Of a DNA stretch of 64,000 nt, positions 59,801 to 64,000 are shown in pieces. The position numbers and the translations under genes were made by a program. Position 1 is the stretch's first letter. Every line of letters starts with the position of its first letter. A model generated the notes under the pieces. The model was given only the letters and a program-made list of their open reading frames with translations. It ran no database searches and was not told where the DNA came from. The DNA is from Nerophis ophidion (taxonomy: Eukaryota; Chordata; Actinopteri; Syngnathiformes; Syngnathidae): positions 28,169,219 to 28,233,218 of the forward strand of contig NC_084615.1 of the NCBI RefSeq assembly GCF_033978795.1, written 5' to 3'.

Positions 59801-62293
59801 CGACTGGTATATGTTTTTTTTCATTTTTTTTTTAATGCATTTTCGGCCGGTGCGATTTATACTCCGGAGCAATTTATAATCCGAAAAGTACGGTACTCGG
59901 AACCTTTGATGATATTACGGACCGTAGATGGTGAAATCCCTAAATTCCTTGCAATAGCTGGTTGAGAAACGTTGTTCTTAAACTGTTCGACATTTTGCTA
60001 ACGCATTTGTTCACAAAGTGGTGACCTTTGCCCCATCCTTGTTTGTGAATGACTATTTCATAGAAGCTGTTTTTATACCCAATCATGGCACCCACATGTT
60101 CCTAATTAGCTTGTCTACCTGTGTGATGTTCCAAATTGGTGTTAGATGAGGATTCCTCCTTTTCAGTCTTTTTTGCCATTTTTGCCAGTTTTTTTTAAAA
60201 CATGTTCTAGGCATCAAATTCCAAAAGAGCTAATATTTGCAAAAAATAACAAAAGTTTACCGGTTTGAACGTTAAGTATCTTGTCTTTGCAGTGTATTCA
60301 ATTGAATATAGGTTGAAAATGATCTGCAAATCATTGTATTCTGTTTTTATGTATGATTTACACAACTTGCCATCTTCACTGGTTTTGGGTTTTGTAAAAT
60401 GTACTGCATACTTGCCAACCTTGAGACCTCCGATTTCGGGAGGTTGGGGGCGTGGTCCGGGGTGGGGCGTTGTTGAGGGCAGGACGTGGTTGTGGGCGTG
60501 GTTAAGAGGGGAGGAGTATATTTACAGCTGTTGTGTGCGCAGTTGTGCACTGCACTCTCTAAAAGCCGTAGATGTTATTGTCACATACGCATGATTGATT
60601 GAAACTTTTATTAGTAAATTGCACAGTACAGTACATATTCCGTACAATTGACCACTAAATGGTAACACCCGAATAAGTTTTTCAACTTGTTTAAGTCGGG
60701 GTCCACGTTAATCAATTCATGGTACAAATATATACTATCGACATAATACAGTCATCACACAAGTTAATCATCATAGTATATACATTGAATTATTTGCATT
60801 ATTTACAATCCGGGTGGTGGGTTGAGGAGCTTTGGTTGATATCAGTACTTTAGTCATCAACAATTGCATCAACAGAGAAATGGACATTGAAACATTGTAG
60901 GTCTTGCTTAGTATGATATGTACAGCGAGCAGAGAACATAGTGAGTTCAGATAGCATAAGAACAAGTATATACATTAGAAAGACATTCGATTATAAAATC
61001 CGGGGAGATATGATGTGAATGGAGGAGGATATTAGTAAAGGGTTGAAGTTGCCTGGAAGTGTTGTAGTGCATGTACAGTAGATGACAGTATTGTCCTGTT
61101 TAAGAGTGTCACAACATTGCTGTTTACACCAGACGAACTGCTTTACAGTAGACGAAAATGTGACTGTTGTTGTTGTGTGTTGTTACCGTGCTGGGAGGAC
61201 GTTAATGAAACTGCCTTTCAATAAACCCCCATAAGAAACCAAGAACTCGCCCTCGATCATTCTACAGTTATTACGTCATTGGGCAGACACACTGTTTATA
61301 TTGTGGGAAAGCAGACTTGAAAACAGGCTGTCCTCACTCAGGACCGCATGGAGCCGGAGGGGGCGTGGCCTCCAGCTCCGCCTGAATTTCGGGAGATTTT
61401 CGGGAGAAAATTTGTCCCGGGGAGGTTTTCGGGAGAGGCGCTGAATTTCGGGAGTCTCCTGGAAAATCCGGGAGGGTTGGCAAGTATGATGTACTGACAC
61501 TTACATAACAAGTAGCTTTATATGTTATTAAAACTATGGACTTATTTCATCTTATGTAGCTGTACATAGTGTCCTTGTTTGTGTACATGCTTGGTTCTGT
61601 TTTGTGAATGTAGGTTGATGTTGCATTATTAATTCTTAATAGAGAAACAACTCTTTTAATCCATCATCCATGCAAGATCAATCTGCTTTTCAATCACACC
61701 GCCCGTGTTAATACAACCTCTAAAAAGTCAAACACCATGTAATTAAGGTGTTTGACATCCATTTTAAACAGTTGCTTGCGATCCAATTTATACAATAATT
61801 CATTTTTTCCAAGCATATAAATGTAGCGACTACTGTGTGGTGCCATTCATTTGTGTTCGGTTTTAATGTCTGGTTGGTTGTCGTATCAAGTTTCAACAAG
61901 CATTTCTTTCTCCCACATCCCTAGGTCCTAGAGTACGAGCGTGATTACATGTGCACCAAGTGTCGCCATGTGTTCGCACTACATGCAGACTTTAACCAAT
62001 TCTATACATTTTCCCCGCCACTGGCCTGCCCTAATCCGGATGGCTGTAACTCCTTCAAATTCACTTGTTTGTCTGGTGGGTCGGAGCCAGCTGCCTGCAG
62101 AGATTACCAGGAGATCAAAATACAAGAGCAAGTAGGGTCCATGATGCTGTGACACACTTACTTTATGTTGTAAATGCTCAACAAGTCATTTCATAACCAT
62201 TCAAATCACAGGTACAGAGGTTGTCGGTGGGCAGTATTCCTCGTTCTCTGGTTGTGGTTCTGGAGGATGACCTGGTGGACATGTGTAAATCTG
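44816..62293 (+). CDS. mcm9: MCM9 helicase, first five coding exons (3' partial)
   Basis: MCM9 pairs with MCM8 in a hexameric helicase acting in homologous recombination, crosslink repair and mismatch repair in the nucleus. Exons: 44816-44980, 49010-49175, 58149-58255, 61925-62131, 62212-62293. They give 242 codons plus one base with consistent phase; the AAA+ part lies beyond the window. The N-terminal MCM domain shows INAMTLFEANMEIGDYF and VGHFLSVIGTVIRSS. The zinc-binding loop is in exon 4, with Cys156, 159, 181, 187 and 194, followed by the MCM motif RDYQEIKIQEQ. Exon 5 carries SIPRSLVVVLEDDLVD, typical of the family. Human MCM9 begins with a closely similar protein. The ATG at 44816 is preferred because the exon begins at 44794 and the encoded start (MSISAEQEALISQ) aligns with known MCM9 N-termini. 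Introns of 4.0, 9.0 and 3.7 kb are full of transposons, but intron 4 is only 80 bp. Confidence 0.95.
45305..45594 (+). repeat. SINE B (tRNA-derived) inserted in SINE A
   Basis: Head GGCCTAGTGGTTAGAGTGTC and B box GAGTTCAAACC at 45356-45366. The body has ATGGGACCCATTACCTCCC and CTGCCCACTGCTCCCC, and the end is ATTTCGCCACACCTAGT. Confidence 0.78.
45614..45678 (+). mobile_element. Short LINE tail with 6-bp duplication
   Basis: AGTGTT at 45608-45613 and 45679-45684. The insert holds the TAGTACTTTATTTATTCC tail and CAGGAGAGTTCC. Confidence 0.7.
46270..46535 (-). repeat. SINE B, minus copy
   Basis: Read on the minus strand: CTCAGTGGCCTTGTGGTTAG head, ATGGGAACCATTACCTCCC, then the TGGGTCAAATGCAGTG end. 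46536-47004 shows nothing recognised. Confidence 0.75.
47005..47222 (-). repeat. SINE A, minus copy
   Basis: ATCCATCC tail, ACACCCTGGACAAGTC and CCCCAGGTGCATGTCTTTGG. The head is missing. Confidence 0.7.
47340..47800 (+). mobile_element. Decayed LINE reverse-transcriptase fragment
   Basis: Pieces readable in different frames: FTADGKSDKEIRTRVTRNT, YECESWTISASLEKKVEAFE and MKCYRGLLKIPYTVH. These are LINE RT C-terminal motifs with many stops. Confidence 0.6.
47836..47950 (+). repeat. SINE A 3' end with GGAT tail
   Basis: GTCCAGGGTGTACACTGCC to AGAAAATGGATGGATGG. 47951-49009 shows nothing I can name. Confidence 0.7.
49440..51065 (+). mobile_element. Tc1-like transposon with about 210-bp inverted repeats
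   Basis: Left (49440-49650) and right (50835-51065) arms are inverted copies sharing TTATGGGTCTACTGAAAATG and TTTCCAATAATTT. A paired-type HTH frame lies at 49793-50200 (VPRATVQTIVCKYK, GRKRKQS). After a frame break, 50270-50626 holds WSDETKIELFG and QQDNDPKHTSN. TGA then replaces the usual Trp before the SQSPDLNTIENMW segment, so it is inactive. It lies in MCM9 intron 2. Confidence 0.85.
51165..51232 (-). mobile_element. Rex1-type LINE 3' tail
   Basis: Complement ends in ATGTTCGAAATAAACTCAAA, as in the LINE at 42090. Joined directly to the SINE at 51234. Confidence 0.6.
51234..51596 (-). repeat. SINE A, near full length
   Basis: ATCC tail, full body and a complete tRNA-like head read on the minus strand (GGCAGAGGGGTTAGTGTGTC). 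The B-box region is shortened. Confidence 0.8.
51730..53246 (-). mobile_element. Tc1-type transposon with about 200-bp inverted repeats
   Basis: Ends CAAACCCCGTTTCCATRTGA on both sides, with inner repeats such as TGATTTGCAAATCATTTTCA. The transposase is on the minus strand: HTH at 52900-52590 (VSQSAIARHLGISTSMVHNI, RKRHGRKPTSNDRD), and a catalytic part at 52328-51975 with MVWGCISAQGMG and SPDLSLIENVW. The second-Asp segment has a deletion and frame change. TA stands before the left end (51728-51729). Confidence 0.85.
53457..54315 (+). mobile_element. hAT with 8-bp duplication and BED-finger frame
   Basis: ATCTAATC at 53449-53456 and 54316-54323. Ends CAGGGGTCTCAGA and (complement) CAGGGGTCTCAAA. 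From 54037 a frame reads MSFSKPAAKRRVSDEQ, and after one stop continues TPMCLICTEKVAVHKEYNLK, a BED-type zinc finger as in Charlie/GTF2IRD2-like transposases. Confidence 0.85.
54332..55092. mobile_element. Copy of the outer nest element, carrying a SINE C
   Basis: GTCGTCCCGATACCAATATC at the left and TACCGGTATACCGTACAACC at the right. CTCTAATA and CTCTAGTA flank it, possibly an 8-bp duplication with one change. The interior matches 25680-25960. The SINE at 54395-54693 interrupts it. Confidence 0.65.
54395..54693 (-). repeat. SINE C nested in the hAT copy
   Basis: Minus strand: GGCGTGGCGCAGTTGGGAGA head, B box TTGGTTCGATCCCC, GTTGTGTCCTTGAGCAAGAC. Confidence 0.75.
55231..55345 (-). repeat. 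SINE A 3' fragment
   Basis: CCATCCATCGATCTATTTTC, then GTGTACACCCTGGACAAGTC. Confidence 0.65.
55615..55818 (+). repeat. SINE B 3' fragment
   Basis: TTACCTCCCTGCAGGGCACT, TGCTCCCCTCACCTCCCAGG and CGCCACACCTAGTGTGTGTG. The tRNA-like head is missing. Confidence 0.7.
55921..57069. mobile_element. hAT with 8-bp duplication (TAGGGTTGGGCGATA ends)
   Basis: GCACATGG at 55913-55920 and 57070-57077. Ends TAGGGTTGGGCGATA and (complement) TAGGCTGGGCGATA. A decayed frame near 56470-56590 reads MKKIVNNRRRDNFRRNLPHN. 1149 bp. Confidence 0.85.
57613..58050 (-). mobile_element. LINE 3' end with GATA run
   Basis: A GATA microsatellite, then TAGTACTTTATTGATTCC and CTTCAGGAGAGTTCC. Upstream in minus sense is a degraded C-terminal coding end (57990-57788, for example CFIPSAGLKNSFFPHAIQLY). 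This is the fullest copy of the tail family that recurs at 7707, 21638, 25225 and 45614. 57078-57612 shows nothing clear. Confidence 0.6.
58291..58440. mobile_element. hAT-type end fragment
   Basis: CAGTGTTTCTTAACCATAAA is a known style of hAT end. One end only. Confidence 0.35.
58465..60394 (-). mobile_element. Tc1-type transposon, left end lost, carrying a pogo-like insert
   Basis: Transposase C-terminal half on the minus strand (58877-58464) with CLFQQDNAKPYSAH and SPDLSLNENVWRIMK: the second Asp and the last acidic residue are visible. The homologous N-terminal part resumes after 59895. The right arm (60270-60394) matches the element at 51730, then TA at 60395-60396. The left arm is truncated. 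Confidence 0.78.
59322..59893 (+). mobile_element. Pogo/Tigger-like element with TA duplication
   Basis: TA at 59320-59321 and 59894-59895. Ends CCGTATTTTTCGG and CCGAAAAGTACGG. Subterminal GCGACTTATACTCT-type repeats sit at both sides. A plus frame near 59450-59570 reads FRKVGIIGTATDDDSDVSDV, like the C-terminus of pogo/JRK transposases. Confidence 0.72.
60407..61488. mobile_element. hAT with perfect 14-bp inverted ends and 8-bp duplication
   Basis: ATGTACTG at 60399-60406 and 61489-61496. Ends CATACTTGCCAACC and its exact complement. Subterminal TTTCGGGAG repeats are dense at the right end. The inside carries the short repeat 60588-60725. 1082 bp. 61497-61924 shows nothing recognised. Confidence 0.9.
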
Positions 62294-62377
62294 GTAGGCA
62301 TGACCAATTTGAAATTTGAAATACTCATTAACAACTCAAATTAGTAACCAATGACATAAATGCTTGTGTAATTGTGA

Positions 62378-62615
62378 AGTGAATTATATTTATATAGCGT
62401 TTTTTCCCCTAGTGACTCAAAGCGCTTTACATAGTGAAACCCAATATCTAATTTTTACATTTAAACCAGTGTGGTTGGCACTCGGAGCAGGTGGGTATAG
62501 TGTCTTGCCCAAGGACACAACGGCAGTGACTAGGATGGCGGAAGCGGGTATCGAACCTGCAACCCTCAAGTTGCTTGCGCGGCTGCTCTACCAACCAAGC
62601 TATACCGCCCCAATT
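62378..62615 (-). repeat. SINE C, minus copy with clear tRNA-like head
   Basis: Minus strand: TATAGCTTGGTTGGTAGAGC (A-box region) and GGTTCGATACC (B box), then GTTGTGTCCTTGGGCAAGAC and AAAGCGCTTTGAGTCAC. Confidence 0.78.
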
Positions 62616-62689
62616 AGTAGGGTTGTTAAAATTAACGCTATGTCTGTGACCATGGTTAAAGTTTGAACAACATAATGACCGGGGCTGCA

Positions 62690-63410
62690 CAATGTACCGA
62701 ATTTTAATCACAATCACGATTTTGGCGATATTAACATTTAAATCTGTCATATTGTGATTTTTATTTTTACATTAAAACACTTCCTTGTAATGTAATTGTG
62801 GTGCTTTGGTCAACATTTTGCATAGATTTTGGTTTACAAACTAGCTTCAAGCCGCTTTCTGAATGTCTCTTCAGAATGGTCTGTTATCTGGGCAGTCTTA
62901 TTAACATGCTGAAACTCTCAACCAGGCAAAGTCCTCTTTGACTGGGTCTTCTCCGCTTAAACCCTGTTGTAGTTTTTAGCCCTCACATATTGAGTCTACA
63001 GACTAAGTTTGAATTATATGATACTTTGTATTAGAAATGACAAAAACTGACGATTTTAGCGTGGATGTGCATGTACAAGCCAGTTTGTTCCTCAACAAGA
63101 AGATAGAGAAGAATAAGGGACTTATTGACTACAACTTTGGACTACAAGTGAATAGAAATGACGGACTGGTACAAAGTCCACCATATATGGAAAGTCAACT
63201 GATGTAACTAAGGCAAAATACGTCACAATTGTCTCAAATTCCAAACGGCACATTTTGAAAGAGGCAAATGTGTTTCATTAATAACTTTGCTACTCCCCCA
63301 AGGTTTGGATTCACATTTTTGTGAGTTATGGGTATCCCAAATATACAAAAACGGGTGTCAACAGCTGAGAAAAGTTGGTTTTGCCTAATATGACCCTTTT
63401 AAAATCTCCC
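62690..63410. repeat. Dispersed repeat, copy 3
   Basis: 62770-62960 resembles 36430-36620. 63180-63310 resembles inverted parts near 37430-37540. 63345-63400 shares AAAGTTGGTTTTGC with 40845-40870. The start (CACAATGTACCGAATTTTAA) looks like an element end. Confidence 0.5.
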
Positions 63411-63482
63411 CTGCATATCAAATTAAGCACTTTTTACAGCCCGCCAGAGGCCATTGTGTATTAACAGGCTTATTGATGTTAT

Positions 63483-63585
63483 CAATCAATCAAACAAAGT
63501 TTATTTATATAGTCCTAAATCACGAGTGTCTCAAAGGGCTGCACAAGCCACAACAATATCCTCAGCTCAGATCCCACATCACATT
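63483..63585 (-). mobile_element. L2-type LINE 3' tail
   Basis: Complement of the AGGGCTATATAAGTAAAC and GATTGATTGAT tail, with CCTTTGAGACACTCGTG. 63586-64000 shows nothing recognised. Confidence 0.65.
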
Positions 63586-64000
63586 ATAACATCTTTATTT
63601 ACACTTTATTTTGATGTTCTGTAATTTTTGTTAAATTTTTTTAATAAAGTTAGTTAAAATTGTAACTTCCTAAATGTAAATAATATTTTTACTAAATTGA
63701 ACTTTGATACATTTCTTCATACATTTTTGAAGGATGTACTTTATATGTTTATTCTAAATTGTAAGAATGAATGTTGGATATTTGTACAGAAAAAAATAAT
63801 AATAAAATGTTTAACATTTTAGATTTCTGTCCATATGGGGTAATACACTGTCAAAATAAAGAAAAATAATAACTAGCAGTCAGAAATGTGAGGTTATATT
63901 GAAATAAACACCAAAGCAAGATAAACAGTTATTTAGGTGAACTATAAAGTAAACACAAAGCGAAAAAAAATGTACCCTGAATTGCTGAGCTACAAAGTTC

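Overview
This window is vertebrate nuclear DNA, almost certainly from a teleost fish. It has split genes with GT-AG introns, tRNA-derived SINEs, L2-type and other LINE fragments, Tc1/mariner elements and many hAT transposons. The repeat mix recalls large, repeat-rich fish genomes, possibly a pipefish, but that species guess comes from memory and is weak.

Three host genes are present. (1) SERINC1-like (serine incorporator), + strand, 1450-10784. It is partial: seven exons carry the last 327 codons, and the 5' exons lie before the window. Its poly(A) signal is at 11439. (2) HSF2 (heat shock factor 2), - strand, 43841 down to 18292. Eleven coding exons give a 470-codon frame covering the DNA-binding domain, trimerisation coiled coil and C-terminal region. 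SERINC1 and HSF2 are tail to tail, as in other vertebrates. (3) MCM9 (DNA-repair helicase subunit), + strand, 44816-62293. It is partial: five coding exons give the first 242 codons, and the rest lies beyond the window. HSF2 and MCM9 are head to head, with 974 bp between their start codons. That gap holds a TATA box, an inverted CCAAT box, a palindromic D-box-like site and a CACGTG E-box on the HSF2 side.

Most other sequence is transposon-derived. The SERINC1-HSF2 intergenic region (11460-18290) holds two SINEs and two L2-type LINEs, one of them split by a 1.47-kb DNA element. SERINC1 introns hold a TTAA-flanked element with a THAP-like segment and a Tc1 remnant. HSF2 intron 7 holds a nest at least four elements deep (about 25330-29873). 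HSF2 intron 2 holds a hAT with an 8-bp target duplication, a second TTAA-type element, and a LINE that ends within about 15 bp of a splice donor. MCM9 introns hold two Tc1-type elements with long inverted repeats, a truncated Tc1 carrying a pogo-like insertion, three hATs with perfect 8-bp duplications, and nested SINEs.

The genes do not form a pathway. HSF2 is a stress and developmental transcription factor, MCM9 acts in recombination and mismatch repair, and SERINC1 is a multipass membrane protein. The functional link the sequence suggests is the possible shared HSF2/MCM9 promoter. I found no CRISPR array, no operon and no convincing true tRNA gene. Exon boundaries were placed by reading splice sites and keeping phase, and by comparison with remembered family sequences. 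No alignment was run.
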